Shown: positions 38,754 to 48,756 of the stretch, one piece after another | How positions within the stretch are numbered: the stretch's first letter is position 1 | Layout: each line of letters opens with the position of its first letter | Assembly (NCBI RefSeq): GCF_000974485.1 | Contig: NZ_BBOM01000005.1 | Coordinates: 976,289 to 1,040,288 of the forward strand | Origin: Streptomyces sp. NBRC 109706 | Lineage (GTDB): Bacteria > Actinomycetota > Actinomycetes > Streptomycetales > Streptomycetaceae | Direction: 5' to 3' | DNA length: 64,000 nt | Position numbers and translations under genes: made by a program | The notes under the pieces: generated by a model | Seen by the model: only the letters and a program-made list of their open reading frames with translations | Databases searched by the model: none | Told to the model about the DNA's origin: nothing

Positions 38754-39653
38754 CTAAGCCCTCGGAGGGCCGAAGTGGGCCAGGTGGTGCCAGAGCCATT
38801 TCACGGTGCCGGGGTCGTGGTGCCCGGTGCGGGCGGCGTCGCCGATGATGCGGGGGGTGAGCCAGCCGTCCTCGGCGATCCGACAGCCGAGGGTGACGGC
38901 GGCCGGGGGCCGGAAGTCCGGGTGGGCCCGTAGCACCTCGGTGGCGAGCCGGAATCCGCCGTGCCACTCCACCGGGCACGGCAGCAGCGCCGCGGCCTCG
39001 GCCACCGGGGTGTCCCGGTGGCTGGGGTCGAGCACCAGCGCAGCGATATCGCAGTCGAACCGGACGGGCCCGTGGATATGGGCCTCGATATGGCCGTCGA
39101 GGATGTCGTCGGCACAGGCCAGGGCGATCAGATCGCAGCGTTCGGCGACGCCGAAGTCCTCCGGCTCGGCCGCGCTGTCCGGATAGCAGAAGGTCGCGCG
39201 GGCCAGCATCCGAGGCGTCAGCCTGAAGTGCGCCGAGCCGAACCTGGGCGCCGCCCCGATCGCTCTCCGCAGATGGTTGAGCCCGCCGTAGACCGGCCGT
39301 TGTTCGGCGGTCGCCGCGTCGTAGGCGCCGCCGAAGATCCGGCTCTCCCAGCGCCAGCGGTCACCGCCGGGCCGGGCGGTGAGCCCACCGTTGCTGGTGC
39401 CGGTGACGAACTGCGAGACATAGACGCCGTCCTCGGCCATCCGGCGCAGGATCGGCATCCCGCCGCTGAGCCGGTCCGGGTGGAAGTTCAGCGTCAGGGG
39501 CAGCGACGGATCGACGGGGGCGCCCCTGGCCCGGGCGGCGACATGGCGCAGGGCGCGCCGCGCGAGCGGGCCGAGCGCGCCGAACTGGCCAGGAGGCTCC
39601 GCAACGGCCGGCCGGGGGCGGGCCGTTGCGGCCGCCGCTGTTTCGTCCGTCAT
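38754..39653 (-). CDS. DUF3626 domain protein
   Basis: A 299-residue protein with the DUF3626 signature: LNFHPDRLSGGMPIL, YVSQFVTGTSNGGLTA, GGDRWRWESRIFGGAYD, RFGSAHFRLTP and conserved His residues in the C terminus. It is a chromosomal gene next to attR. The function is unknown; the conserved polar motifs suggest an enzyme. Confidence 0.85.
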   Translation of the reverse strand: MTDETAAAATARPRPAVAEPPGQFGALGPLARRALRHVAARARGAPVDPSLPLTLNFHPDRLSGGMPILRRMAEDGVYVSQFVTGTSNGGLTARPGGDRWRWESRIFGGAYDAATAEQRPVYGGLNHLRRAIGAAPRFGSAHFRLTPRMLARATFCYPDSAAEPEDFGVAERCDLIALACADDILDGHIEAHIHGPVRFDCDIAALVLDPSHRDTPVAEAAALLPCPVEWHGGFRLATEVLRAHPDFRPPAAVTLGCRIAEDGWLTPRIIGDAARTGHHDPGTVKWLWHHLAHFGPPRA

Positions 39654-39735
39654 CGGGACCAGTCTGCGTGGCCGGGCCGGGAGGCCGCCACCGGCTTCCC
39701 GGCTCCGTTTCCTGGGTCAGTCTCCGAGGAGGCCG

Positions 39736-41325
39736 CTAACCGAGCAGCCCGCCGAGGGGGTCGGGGCTGCTCTGATCACCCCCGTCGTCCTGGCCGCCGC
39801 CGTTCTCCTGGCTCGGCTCGTCGTCGTCCTGGCCGGCGCCCGGCTGCTCGCCGGGGCTGCTCGGGGCGGCGGGGGTCTCCGCCGGGGCCGAGTCCCGGGG
39901 GGCGGGGGCGGGGTCCGGGGTCTGCGTGCCCTCGGTGGACTCCGGCTCGGCCGGGGGCGGCGGCGCGGTGTCGGGCGCGCTCTGCTCGGGCTGCTCGGCC
40001 GGACCGGTCTCCGCCTCGCGCTCCTCCGCCGCCTCCTCGGCCTCCCGTTCGGCCTCGGCCGCCTCGCGCTCGGCGGCCTCACGCTCCTCCGCTTCCTCGT
40101 CGAAAAGCGGCTCGCCCGGCAGATGGTTGCGCGGGGGCTCCCCCGGCTGCGGCACCGTGGCGAACTGGGAGGAGCGGACCGCGCTGCCCAGCAGCGAGCC
40201 GACCAGCAGCGCGACGCCCAGCAGCAGCGCGGCCAGCAGGCCGCCCCGGCGCAGCACCCGGCGGCGCAGCTGGCCGAGCGGCGCGCGCGGGCCGAGCCGG
40301 CGCCAGGCTTCCCCGGCGAGCCGGGCGTCCAGCGAGTGCACCGGCGCGCCGGCGATCAGCAGCGGGGTCCAGGCGGCGAAGAGCACCACCTCGGGGGTGT
40401 CGTACGCCGGGCCGTTGCCCCAGCTGACCGTGGTCAGCAGGGCCAGCGAGAGGGCGGCGCCGAGGGCGGCGGCCAGCCGCTGCCAGAGCCCGAAGAGGGT
40501 CAGCACGCCGACCACGATCTGGGTGAAGGCGACCGTCAACCCGGCGCCCACCGGATGCGCCAGCGTCCACTGGTGCAGCGGCTCGGCCAGCGCCCAGGGT
40601 TCGAGCGAGGCGAGCCAGGTGGAGAGCGAGCCACGCTCCCCGCCGTCGAAGTAGACGGGGTCGGTGAGCTTGCCCATGCCGGCGTAGATCGCCATGAAGC
40701 CGAGCAGCAGCCGCAGCGGCAGCAGCACCAGGCCGAGGGAGAGCCGGCGGTCCGGGTGGAACGCGCGGGCGCGCGGGCGGCCGCGCGCGCCGCCCCGCCC
40801 CGCGCCGTCCGAGCGGCGCCCCTCGGCCAGCGGGGACACGAACTCGCCGTCGTCCGCCGGGTTGGTGGCCCAGCTGCGCTCGGGCGCCCGGTCGTGGGCG
40901 CCGGCCGTCGGGCCCGGCACCGTCGGCAGCCGGCGGGTGCTCTCGTCAGAGTGCGGCGGCCTGGGGGCGACGACCGTGCCGGCGCCGACCCGGGGCAGCA
41001 CCCGGGTGCCGAGCCCGTCCGCCGGCGGGCGCAACGGTGGCCGGCCGGCCTCGCGGACGGCTTGGAGCAGCGTGCCGGCCGCCCCGTCCACCGGCCCGCC
41101 CCGGCCGCTCCACACCAGCGGCTTGCGCCGGCCGGCCGCGCCCGGGACGCCGGGCAGCCGCGCGCTGTCGGGGACGACGATGCTCACCGGGGGCGGAGTG
41201 GCCAGCCGAACCCGGAAACTGGCGTGGTTCACGATGACCTGCGCGGGATCGCACGGCACCTTGGCCATGCTCAGCACCGGCTCGTCCATCGGTCGCCCGG
41301 GGAGTGTTCTGGTGTCCACACTCAT
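39736..41325 (-). CDS. DoxX-family membrane protein with long disordered ends
   Basis: A 529-residue protein. The N-terminal 180 residues are low-complexity. The DoxX-like membrane domain (about 195-400) has four TM helices beginning LPLRLLLGFMAIYAGMGKL. The C-terminal 130 residues are a Glu/Ala coiled coil followed by a Pro- and acid-rich tail. DoxX proteins are linked to redox and thiol stress in actinobacteria; the partner here is unknown. Confidence 0.8.
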   Translation of the reverse strand: MSVDTRTLPGRPMDEPVLSMAKVPCDPAQVIVNHASFRVRLATPPPVSIVVPDSARLPGVPGAAGRRKPLVWSGRGGPVDGAAGTLLQAVREAGRPPLRPPADGLGTRVLPRVGAGTVVAPRPPHSDESTRRLPTVPGPTAGAHDRAPERSWATNPADDGEFVSPLAEGRRSDGAGRGGARGRPRARAFHPDRRLSLGLVLLPLRLLLGFMAIYAGMGKLTDPVYFDGGERGSLSTWLASLEPWALAEPLHQWTLAHPVGAGLTVAFTQIVVGVLTLFGLWQRLAAALGAALSLALLTTVSWGNGPAYDTPEVVLFAAWTPLLIAGAPVHSLDARLAGEAWRRLGPRAPLGQLRRRVLRRGGLLAALLLGVALLVGSLLGSAVRSSQFATVPQPGEPPRNHLPGEPLFDEEAEEREAAEREAAEAEREAEEAAEEREAETGPAEQPEQSAPDTAPPPPAEPESTEGTQTPDPAPAPRDSAPAETPAAPSSPGEQPGAGQDDDEPSQENGGGQDDGGDQSSPDPLGGLLG

Positions 41326-41475
41326 CTAACCGAGTGACCCAGACTTAAGACACTGTCTGGCGCCCAAAAGTCTGTCCGCGACCCGTCAAATCCCGTTCGG
41401 CGCACGGACGTACGAGACGGCGCGCGTCTTCTGCCGCGCGCCGCCCGGTAGTTCGGGAGCCGTCCTGGCCGGCGG

Positions 41476-42423
41476 TCACGCCCGGCGGGTGGCCGCCGCG
41501 TAGAGCACGATGCCGGCGGCGACGCCGGCGTTCAGCGATTCGGCGCCCCCCGGCATCGGGATGCGCACCCGGATGTCGCAGGTCTCGCCGACCAGCCGGG
41601 AGAGGCCCTTGCCCTCGCTGCCGACCACGATCGCGACCGGCCCGTCGAGCGCCGCCAGCTCCGTCAGCTCGACATCCCCGTCCGCCGCGAGACCGACCAC
41701 CGTGAGCCCGGCGCGCTGGTAGCCCTGGAGGGCGCGGGTGAGGTTGGTGGCCCTGGCCACCGGGGTGGTGGCCGCGGTGCCGGCCGAGGTCTTCCAGGCG
41801 CCCGCCGTCATCCCGGCCGCGCGCCGCTCGGGGACCACCACGCCGTGCCCGCCGAAGGCGGCCGCTGAACGCACCACGGCGCCCAGGTTGCGCGGGTCGG
41901 TGACCCCGTCCAGCACCATGATCAACGGATCGTCGCCGGCCTCGGCGGCCGCCGCGACCAGATCGTCGGGGTGCGCGTAGTCGTAGGGCGGTACCTGAAG
42001 CACCAGGCCCTGGTGGTTGAGCCCGTTGGTGAGCCGGTCGAGCTCGGGCTTGCCGGCCTCGACCAGATGCAGATCGGGGCGGGCGACGGCCAGCTTGACG
42101 GCGTCCGTCACCCGGTCGTCGCTCTCCAGGAACTGCTGCACATAGAGCGCGCTGGCCGGGACGCCGGCGCGCAGCGCCTCAAGCACCGGGTTGCGGCCGA
42201 CCACGATCTCGGCCGGCGACTTGCCGCGCCGGCCGCCCTGGCGGGACGCCTGCTGGCGGGCCTTGGCGTCGGCGGCGCGCTTCTTGACATGGCCGGTGCG
42301 CGCCTCAGCCGGCGGGGTGGGGCCCTTGCCGCGCAGGCCACGCCGGCGCTGGCCACCACTGCCGATCTGCGGGCCCTTCTTGTTACTGGTGCGACGGTTG
42401 GGGCGCGGGCTGTTGCCTGGCAT
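41476..42423 (-). CDS. rlmB: 23S rRNA (guanosine-2'-O-)-methyltransferase RlmB
   Basis: A 315-residue SpoU/TrmH-family methyltransferase. A basic N-terminal extension precedes the RNA-binding substrate domain ([16 protein letters not shown]) and the knotted catalytic domain ([49 protein letters not shown]). It methylates the ribose of a guanosine in 23S rRNA. It follows cysS in the same direction, as in other Streptomyces. Confidence 0.95.
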   Translation of the reverse strand: MPGNSPRPNRRTSNKKGPQIGSGGQRRRGLRGKGPTPPAEARTGHVKKRAADAKARQQASRQGGRRGKSPAEIVVGRNPVLEALRAGVPASALYVQQFLESDDRVTDAVKLAVARPDLHLVEAGKPELDRLTNGLNHQGLVLQVPPYDYAHPDDLVAAAAEAGDDPLIMVLDGVTDPRNLGAVVRSAAAFGGHGVVVPERRAAGMTAGAWKTSAGTAATTPVARATNLTRALQGYQRAGLTVVGLAADGDVELTELAALDGPVAIVVGSEGKGLSRLVGETCDIRVRIPMPGGAESLNAGVAAGIVLYAAATRRA

Positions 42424-42468
42424 GGGTGTCTCGTGTTCTCTGTTGGGGCGCTGGGGCGGGCTCGGCGA

Positions 42469-43857
42469 TCAGCCGAGCTCCCAGCGGGGGCCGTTGGGGG
42501 TGTCCTCGATGACCAGTCCCGCAGCCTTCAGCTGGTCCCTGATCGCGTCGGCGGTGCCGTAGTCCTTGCGTTCCCTGGCCGCCTGACGCTGGCCGAGGAC
42601 GATGCCGACCAGGGTGTCCACCACTCCGGTCAGCTCGGCGCCGCGCTCGGCGGCGCCGGACCAGGCGGGGTCGAGCGGGTCGAGACCGAGCACGCCCAGC
42701 ATCGCGCGGACCTGGCCGAGCAGCGCGGTCACCGACTCCTTGTCGCCGGCGGCGATCGCCGCGTTGCCCTGGCGCACCGTGGTGTGCACGGCGGCCAGCG
42801 CCTGGGGGACGCCGAAGTCCTCGTCCATGGCGGCGGCGAAGTCGTCGGGCACCGTGGCGGCCGGCTGGACCTCGCCTGCCTGCTCGACGCCGCGCTGCAG
42901 AAAGCCCTCGATCCGGTTGAACGCGGCCTCCGCCTCGCGGAGGGCGCCCGTGCTGTAGTCGACGGCGGAGCGGTAGTGCGGGGTGCCCAGGTAGTAGCGG
43001 AGCACGATGGGCCGCCACTGCCGGACCATGTCGGCGACCAGCACCGAGTTGTCCAGCGACTTGCTCATCTTCTCGCCGTCGATGGTGACCCAGGCGTTGT
43101 GCACCCAGTAGGTGGCGAACGCGTCGCCGAACGCGCGGGACTGGGCGATCTCGTTCTCGTGGTGCGGGAAGACCAGATCGATCCCGCCGCCGTGGATGTC
43201 GAAGGCACGGCCCAGGTACTTGTGGGCCATGGCCGAGCACTCCAGATGCCAGCCGGGGCGGCCACGGCCCCAGGGCGTCTCCCAGGTGGGCTCGCCGGGC
43301 TTGGCGGCCTTCCAGAGCGCGAAGTCACGGGGGTCGCGTTTCCCGGTCCCGCCCTCGCTCGGCTGGAGGAGCTGGTCCAACTCCTGGTTGGACAGCTGGA
43401 GATAGTCGGGAAAGCTACGCACATCGAAATAGACGTTGCCATCCGCCGGATAGGCATGACCGCGACCGATCAGGGTGCGCATCATCTCGATCATCTCCGG
43501 CATATGGCCGGTGGCCCTCGGCTGGTAGTCGGGCGGCAGGCAGCCCAGCGCGTCATAGGCCGCGTCGAAGGCCCGCTCGTTCTCGAACCCGATGGCCCAC
43601 CAGGGGCGGCCGAACTGGTTGCTCTTGGCGATGATCTTGTCGTCGATATCGGTCACATTGCGGATGAAGGTGACATCGAACCCGCGATAGGCGAACCAGC
43701 GCCGGATGATGTCGAAGTTCAGCCCGGACCTGATGTGACCGATGTGCGGCGGCGCCTGGACGGTAGCGCCACAGAGGTAGATCGAGACACAGCCGGGAAC
43801 GAGCGGGCTGAAGTCACGGATCTGCCGGGTGCTGGTGTCATACAGGCGAATGCTCAC
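42469..43857 (-). CDS. cysS: Cysteinyl-tRNA synthetase
   Basis: A 462-residue class I synthetase with the HIGH motif in [10 protein letters not shown], the KMSKS motif in [10 protein letters not shown], and zinc ligands (CGATV, C and H later in the catalytic core). It charges tRNA-Cys. The GTG start is followed by the usual N-terminal MSIRLYDT. Confidence 0.97.
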   Translation of the reverse strand: MSIRLYDTSTRQIRDFSPLVPGCVSIYLCGATVQAPPHIGHIRSGLNFDIIRRWFAYRGFDVTFIRNVTDIDDKIIAKSNQFGRPWWAIGFENERAFDAAYDALGCLPPDYQPRATGHMPEMIEMMRTLIGRGHAYPADGNVYFDVRSFPDYLQLSNQELDQLLQPSEGGTGKRDPRDFALWKAAKPGEPTWETPWGRGRPGWHLECSAMAHKYLGRAFDIHGGGIDLVFPHHENEIAQSRAFGDAFATYWVHNAWVTIDGEKMSKSLDNSVLVADMVRQWRPIVLRYYLGTPHYRSAVDYSTGALREAEAAFNRIEGFLQRGVEQAGEVQPAATVPDDFAAAMDEDFGVPQALAAVHTTVRQGNAAIAAGDKESVTALLGQVRAMLGVLGLDPLDPAWSGAAERGAELTGVVDTLVGIVLGQRQAARERKDYGTADAIRDQLKAAGLVIEDTPNGPRWELG

Positions 43858-43952
43858 GACTCAAGAGTAGTAGGCGTGGCAGGTGTGCCGCGCCCCCCTG
43901 GCGCGGCACATCTGCCACCCGTCGGGACCGGGCGGGACCCGGTCCCGACGGT

Positions 43953-44363
43953 CTAGACGATGCCCTGGCCGACGATCTTGCGCGCGCTGATCCGGACGAC
44001 CACCCGCGGGGCGTCCTGCTCGGAGGCCGGGTTGAACTCGGCGTAGGGCTTGCCCACGTACTTCAGCGACAGCTCGTTGATCAGCTCGGCGCCGCCCTCC
44101 GTGGTCAGCTCGGCGACGCCCCTGATCTCCGCGTAGCTGTACGGCTGCTCGTGGTCGAGCACCTGCACCGTGACCCGGGGGTCGCGCCGCAGGTTGGTCT
44201 CCTTGCGACGGCCGACAGTGGTGGAGATCAGCACGTCGTCGCCGTCGCGCTTGACCCACACCGGCGACAGCTGCGGGCTGCCGTCCGGCTGGATGGTGGC
44301 GATGGTGACAAAGACGTTGCCGTCCAGCACGGTCTTCAACTTCTCGGGGAGCGTGACTGCCAC
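43953..44363 (-). CDS. PPOX-class F420/FMN-dependent split-barrel protein
   Basis: A 136-residue protein of the pyridoxamine 5'-phosphate oxidase-like fold. Typical features are FVTIATIQPDGSPQLSPVWVKRDGDDVLIST, RRKETNLRRDPRVTVQV and a C-terminal KYVGKPYAEF. Such short actinobacterial members usually bind F420. The substrate is unknown. Confidence 0.85.
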   Translation of the reverse strand: MAVTLPEKLKTVLDGNVFVTIATIQPDGSPQLSPVWVKRDGDDVLISTTVGRRKETNLRRDPRVTVQVLDHEQPYSYAEIRGVAELTTEGGAELINELSLKYVGKPYAEFNPASEQDAPRVVVRISARKIVGQGIV

Positions 44364-44390
44364 GGTGGCACCTTCCTCGGGCTTTTCTCG

Positions 44391-44426
44391 GCTTGCTCGG
44401 CTTGCTCGGCTTGCTCGGCTTGCTCG
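44391..44426. repeat. Four tandem copies of GCTTGCTCG
   Basis: Four exact 9-bp units in the leader of the split-barrel gene. A slippage-prone simple repeat; copy number probably varies between strains. Confidence 0.9.
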
Positions 44427-44536
44427 GCGTCGTTCGAACGGTTCGGTTCGCGTGGTTCGGTTGGGCGTTCCACGGCAGGACTACCCAGCGGGTCGGGGCG
44501 TCGCACCCCGCGCCGCGTCCGTCCGCGCCGGATCGG

Positions 44537-45064
44537 TCAGCGCCGGCCCGGCGCCGGCGCCGGCAGCACCAGCGCGGTGGCCAGCGCGGCCAGGCCCTCC
44601 GCCCGGCCGGTCAGCCCGAGCCCGTCCGTGGTGGTGCCGGAGACCGCGACCGGCGCGCCGACCGCATCGGAGAGCGCGCGCTGCGCCTCCGCGCGCCGGC
44701 TGCCGATCTTCGGCCGGACGCCGATCACCTGGATCGCCACATTGCCGATGGTGAAACCGGCCGCCCGCACGATCCGCGCCGCCTCGCCGAGCAGCGCGAC
44801 GCCCGAGGCGCCCGCCCACTCGGGCCGGTCGGTGCCGAAGTGGGCGCCCAGATCGCCGAGCCCGGCGGCGGAGAAGAGCGCGTCACAGGCGGCATGCGCG
44901 GCCACGTCCCCGTCCGAGTGCCCGGCCAGTCCGAACCCGGCCTCGGGCCAGAGCAGCCCGGCACACCACAGCTCCCGGCCCGCCTCGAAGGCGTGCACAT
45001 CGGTGCCGATGCCGACCAGCGGCAGTGCGGCCACATGCGGCTCGGTGGTCGATTCAGAAGTCAA
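44537..45064 (-). CDS. ispF: 2-C-methyl-D-erythritol 2,4-cyclodiphosphate synthase
   Basis: A 175-residue IspF with the metal-binding [19 protein letters not shown] and a C-terminal region with [16 protein letters not shown]. It performs the cyclisation step of the MEP isoprenoid pathway. The apparent TTG start (45064) overlaps the ispD end by 11 bases; a GTG about 10 codons later is an alternative. Confidence 0.95.
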   Translation of the reverse strand: MTSESTTEPHVAALPLVGIGTDVHAFEAGRELWCAGLLWPEAGFGLAGHSDGDVAAHAACDALFSAAGLGDLGAHFGTDRPEWAGASGVALLGEAARIVRAAGFTIGNVAIQVIGVRPKIGSRRAEAQRALSDAVGAPVAVSGTTTDGLGLTGRAEGLAALATALVLPAPAPGRR

Positions 45065-45815
45065 CGGGATTCCTCCGGCGGGCGAGCACGGCCTCGGCGA
45101 GCAGCAGGTCCAGCGGGCGGGTCACCTTGAACGCCTCCTCGTGCCCCGGCACCAACACGACCGGCACGCCCAGCTGTTCGACCAGCCCGGCGTCGTCGGT
45201 GGCCTGGTCCGAGGTGCTGGCGCGGTGCGCGGCGAGCAGCGTCGCCCGGTCGAACCCCTGCGGGGTCTGCACCGCGCGCAGCAGCGAACGGTCGGGGGTG
45301 GCGACCACCGGCTCCGGCTCGCCGTCGGTGGCCGCGGCGGCGACGCTCTTCACGGTGTCGGTGACGGGGAGCGCGGGAACCACGGCGGGGGCGCCCGCCC
45401 GCACGGCGTTGGCCACCGCGTCCACGGTGCCGACCGGAACGAGCGGGCGCGCCGCGTCGTGCACCAACACGACGTCTATCTCCTCGGGCAGCGCGGCGAG
45501 GCCAAGCCGCACCGACTCCTGCCGGGTCGTGCCGCCGGCCACCACCAGCTGCTCGACGGCGGGCGGCGGCGGGTGCTCGTCGAGCAACGAGCGGACAAAG
45601 GTGACCTGTTCGGCCGGCGCGACCACCACGACCAGGGCAATCGCCCTGGCCCTGGCCATCGCGCGCACGGCGTGGACCAGCATGGGCGTGCCGCCCAGGG
45701 GGCGCAGCGCCTTGGGCGCGCCGGGGCCGAGCCGCAGGCCGAGCCCGGCGGCCGGAATGACGGCGGCGGCGCGGGCGGGCGACGGCTGTTCGATGAACGG
45801 TGTGACGTCAGTCAT
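45054..45815 (-). CDS. ispD: 2-C-methyl-D-erythritol 4-phosphate cytidylyltransferase
   Basis: A 253-residue nucleotidyltransferase with the [20 protein letters not shown] nucleotide-binding motif, HDAARPLV and TPQGF. It makes CDP-methylerythritol in the MEP pathway, the step shortly before IspF. I chose ATG 45815; longer starts extend into poorly conserved sequence. Confidence 0.95.
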   Translation of the reverse strand: MTDVTPFIEQPSPARAAAVIPAAGLGLRLGPGAPKALRPLGGTPMLVHAVRAMARARAIALVVVVAPAEQVTFVRSLLDEHPPPPAVEQLVVAGGTTRQESVRLGLAALPEEIDVVLVHDAARPLVPVGTVDAVANAVRAGAPAVVPALPVTDTVKSVAAAATDGEPEPVVATPDRSLLRAVQTPQGFDRATLLAAHRASTSDQATDDAGLVEQLGVPVVLVPGHEEAFKVTRPLDLLLAEAVLARRRNPVDF

Positions 45816-46327
45816 TGATAACCGGTGCAGGTTTGTTCTCGGTGGGGTGGTGGGTATGGCCTGAGCGTGCCGGGCGCACATGACTGGCCCTTCCGTGACA
45901 GACCAGTCGCACAGAGTCCGACCAAGCCCGGCACATTCTGAGGTGTCGATCGCCGTGGCCCCAGCGCTCACGAATCGATCGGTCGGGTTCCAGACGTGCC
46001 ACAGCGCCCGGTGTGGCATCGCATACCTTCGGGCGCTGTAGCACGTTATGTAGTCGCACGTTCAACGGTCGCGTGCCAGGTACCTCACGTGACCGGGCCG
46101 GGAACAGCCGGGGAACTCGCGTTGTTTCCCAGGGGATTACCACGCATGGCCTGCGTGGCGAACCACAACAGGGAGACCGGTGGCATGCCACCGCCCTCAC
46201 AGCTGGATATTCGCGGGCCGATTCGGATCGGTCCGAACCGGACAGTCCGAATCACGACACGCATCGACTGATGAACGCTTGGCTGTTCGCGAACGCTCAG
46301 CTCTGGAGAGATCTGGAGTGACGGACC
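45816..46327. other. Gene-poor gap between carD and ispD
   Basis: About 510 bases without a convincing gene. An inverted repeat GATTCGGA (46220-46227)/TCCGAATC (46246-46253) with inner pairing may end the carD transcript, which is read toward it. The region must also carry the ispD promoter. Confidence 0.45.
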
Positions 46328-46810
46328 TCAGGAAGCGAGAACCTCGTCCAGCAGGGACTCGGCCTTGTCCTCGTTGGTGGACTCGGCCAGGGCCAGCTCG
46401 CTCACAAGGATCTGCCGAGCCTTGGCGAGCATGCGCTTCTCACCTGCGGAAAGACCACGCTCGCGCTCCCGGCGCCACAGATCGCGCACAACTTCCGCGA
46501 CCTTGATGACGTCGCCGGACGCCAGCTTCTCAAGATTGGCCTTGTAGCGGCGGGACCAGTTGGTGGGCTCTTCGGCATACGGGGCGCGAAGCACCTCGAA
46601 GACCCGATCCAGGCCCTCCTGCCCAACCACGTCGCGCACTCCGACGAGTTCGGCGTTTTCTGCCGGCACACGCACTTCGAGATCGCCTTGTGCGACCTTC
46701 AGCACCAGGTAAGTCTTGTCCACGCCTTTAATCTGGCGAGTTTCAATAGCCTCGATCAGCGCGGCGCCGTGATGGGGATAGACCACGGTGTCGCCAACCT
46801 TGAACGTCAT
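46328..46810 (-). CDS. carD: CarD-family RNA polymerase-binding regulator
   Basis: A 160-residue protein with the N-terminal RNAP-interacting domain ([21 protein letters not shown]) and the helical DNA-binding C-terminal domain ([25 protein letters not shown], with a conserved Trp). CarD stabilises open promoter complexes, especially at rRNA promoters. I chose ATG 46810. Confidence 0.96.
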   Translation of the reverse strand: MTFKVGDTVVYPHHGAALIEAIETRQIKGVDKTYLVLKVAQGDLEVRVPAENAELVGVRDVVGQEGLDRVFEVLRAPYAEEPTNWSRRYKANLEKLASGDVIKVAEVVRDLWRRERERGLSAGEKRMLAKARQILVSELALAESTNEDKAESLLDEVLAS

Positions 46811-47234
46811 GTGACAGGTACCCCTTCCGTGGCTCTCCATCCTAACACGGCGAGACGCGCCTTTGAATGACGTTTCCGCAGGTCAGGCCGCATCTCGGGG
46901 GTTGACAAGGGCGCCCGTGGCGTGCTTCGGGAAGCCTCCGGCGGCGGGTATCCGCAGGTCGGGGCCCGGTTTGCCAAAGCAAGAACTTCCCGTCCCGGCG
47001 CGTCGAAGAACAGAAAGAAGTTCCCCCGAAGATGGAAAGGTGTCCGTTTTGTCATGGTTGACAGAATGCCTTCCCGCAGCATGCGGAGGAACCGAAGAAT
47101 TGATCAACGGAAAGCCTCTTGATCGCCATTTCACTTCGACGCACCCGGGCCCGGGTGCGTGCCTGTCGGACGGGCTCGGTACCCTGAGGCGGCCGATGTA
47201 GATCACCTAGACCGTCCGAGGAGATGCCGCCGCC
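46811..47234. promoter_or_regulatory. Divergent promoter region carD / lipoprotein gene
   Basis: About 420 bases with no gene. TTGACA boxes occur at 46900 and 47055, but I could not pair them with convincing -10 boxes. The region drives carD leftward and the lipoprotein gene rightward. Confidence 0.45.
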
Positions 47235-47993
47235 GTGAGCAGCAGCCTTCGACGCGGCGTCGCCGCCGCATTTCTCGCGTTCCCGCTGTTCGCGGTGACG
47301 GCCTGCGGGGCCGGGCACAACGCGGAGACCGGCAACGTCCGTCCCGACCACGCCTCCGCCCAGGTGGAGAACATCAAGGTGCAGGGCGTCAACATCATCG
47401 TGGCGGAGGAGGGGGGCCCGGCCGGGATCAGGGCCAGCCTCTTCAACTCGGGCACCGAGGACCAGACGCTGGAGGCCGTCGGACTGCCGGGCTCCGGCGT
47501 CGCTTTCGACCTGCTGCCGGCGGAGGACGAGACCCGCGTGGTGGTGCCTGCCGGTGGCTCGGTCGCGCTGGGCGGCGAGGGCAACGCCGAAGCGGTGATC
47601 GCGGATCCCGCCGGGGCCGATGTGCGGCTGGGCAGCGCCCCGCAGCTGGTGTTCATCCTGAGCGAGACCGGCGAGGTCAGCCTCTCCGCCCGCGTGGTGC
47701 CGGCCACCGGCGCCTTCGCCTACTACCAGGACTGGGCGCCGCGCCCCATCGAGACCGAGGCCCCCGAGATCGAGGCCCCCGAGGAAAACGCCGAGGACCC
47801 GGCGGACCCGGCGGACGGCGAGGAGACCGAGGGCACCCCCGAGGGCGACGGGACCGAGGAGAACACCGGCGACGCCGGGACCGAAGAGGGCGACGGGACC
47901 GACGGGACTGAAGGTACCGACGGAACCGAGGAGAACCCGGAGAACGCAGAGACGGACGGGGGCGCCGACGACGGGGTTCCCGCGCAGGACTGA
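47235..47993 (+). CDS. DUF461-type lipoprotein
   Basis: A 252-residue exported lipoprotein: signal peptide ending in VTAC (Cys24), then a beta-sandwich (about 40-170) similar to the copper-chaperone PCu(A)C/DUF461 plan, without an obvious Met/His copper site. An 80-residue tail of Glu, Asp, Gly and Thr follows. It lies beside phoP in Streptomyces generally. The function is unknown. Confidence 0.75.
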   Translation: MSSSLRRGVAAAFLAFPLFAVTACGAGHNAETGNVRPDHASAQVENIKVQGVNIIVAEEGGPAGIRASLFNSGTEDQTLEAVGLPGSGVAFDLLPAEDETRVVVPAGGSVALGGEGNAEAVIADPAGADVRLGSAPQLVFILSETGEVSLSARVVPATGAFAYYQDWAPRPIETEAPEIEAPEENAEDPADPADGEETEGTPEGDGTEENTGDAGTEEGDGTDGTEGTDGTEENPENAETDGGADDGVPAQD

Positions 47994-48007
47994 CGCCCCT
48001 GGGACCG

Positions 48008-48056
48008 CACAGCGGTGGGGCGCGTCGCTCTCGGAGCGACGCGCCCCACCGCTGTG
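48008..48056. terminator. Perfect 23-bp bidirectional terminator
   Basis: Bases 48008-48030 pair perfectly with 48034-48056 around loop TCG. It lies between the convergent lipoprotein and phoP genes. Confidence 0.93.
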
Positions 48057-48075
48057 TTCGGCCGGCTTTCGCGGC

Positions 48076-48756
48076 CTACGGCTCGAACTTGTAGCCGAGG
48101 CCGCGCACGGTGACCAGATAGCGCGGCGCGCCCGGGTCGGGCTCGATCTTGGCGCGCAGCCGCTTCACATGGACGTCCAGCGTCTTGGTGTCGCCCACGT
48201 AGTCGGCGCCCCAGACGCGGTCGATCAGCTGCATCCGGGTGAGCACCCGGCCGGCGTTGCGCAGCAGCATCGCCAGCAGGTCGAACTCCTTGAGCGGCAG
48301 ATCGACCTTCCGGCCGTCGACGGTGACCACATGGCGGTCCACGTCCATCCGGACCGGGCCCGCCTCCAGGGCGACGGGGCTCTCCTCCTCGGACTCGCCC
48401 CTGCGGCGCAGCACCGCGCGGATGCGGGCCACCAGTTCGCGTGAGGAGAAGGGCTTGGTCACATAGTCGTCAGCCCCTATTTCCAGGCCCACCACCTTGT
48501 CGATTTCGCTGTCCTTGGCGGTCACCATGATGACCGGGACATTGGATCGGCCCCGAAGCTGGCGGCAGACCTCGGTGCCGGGGAGGCCCGGCAGCATGAG
48601 GTCGAGCAGTACCAGATCGGCGCCGTTGCGCTCGAACTCGTCCAGCCCCTCGGGCCCCGTGGCCGCCGTGGCGACCTCGAAACCCTCCTTGCGGAGCATG
48701 TACGACAGAGCGTCGCTGAACGACTCCTCGTCCTCGACGACGAGCACTCGGGTCAC
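48076..48756 (-). CDS. phoP: Phosphate response regulator PhoP
   Basis: A 226-residue OmpR-type regulator. The receiver has the phospho-acceptor Asp52 in LLDLMLPG and Lys in VTKPFSSREL. The C-terminal winged helix contains RMQLIDRVWG and DVHVKRLRAKIEPDP. It controls phosphate-starvation genes by binding PHO boxes. ATGA overlap with phoR. Confidence 0.96.
   Translation of the reverse strand: MTRVLVVEDEESFSDALSYMLRKEGFEVATAATGPEGLDEFERNGADLVLLDLMLPGLPGTEVCRQLRGRSNVPVIMVTAKDSEIDKVVGLEIGADDYVTKPFSSRELVARIRAVLRRRGESEEESPVALEAGPVRMDVDRHVVTVDGRKVDLPLKEFDLLAMLLRNAGRVLTRMQLIDRVWGADYVGDTKTLDVHVKRLRAKIEPDPGAPRYLVTVRGLGYKFEP

Noticed and set aside
41971..43956. Rightward open frame of about 660 codons opposite rlmB and cysS
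   Set aside because: Antisense to two certain genes; the product is Gly/Val/Arg-rich and resembles no family.
46145..46271. Small rightward ORF between carD and ispD
   Set aside because: No ribosome site, weak codon bias, and it covers a probable terminator hairpin for carD.
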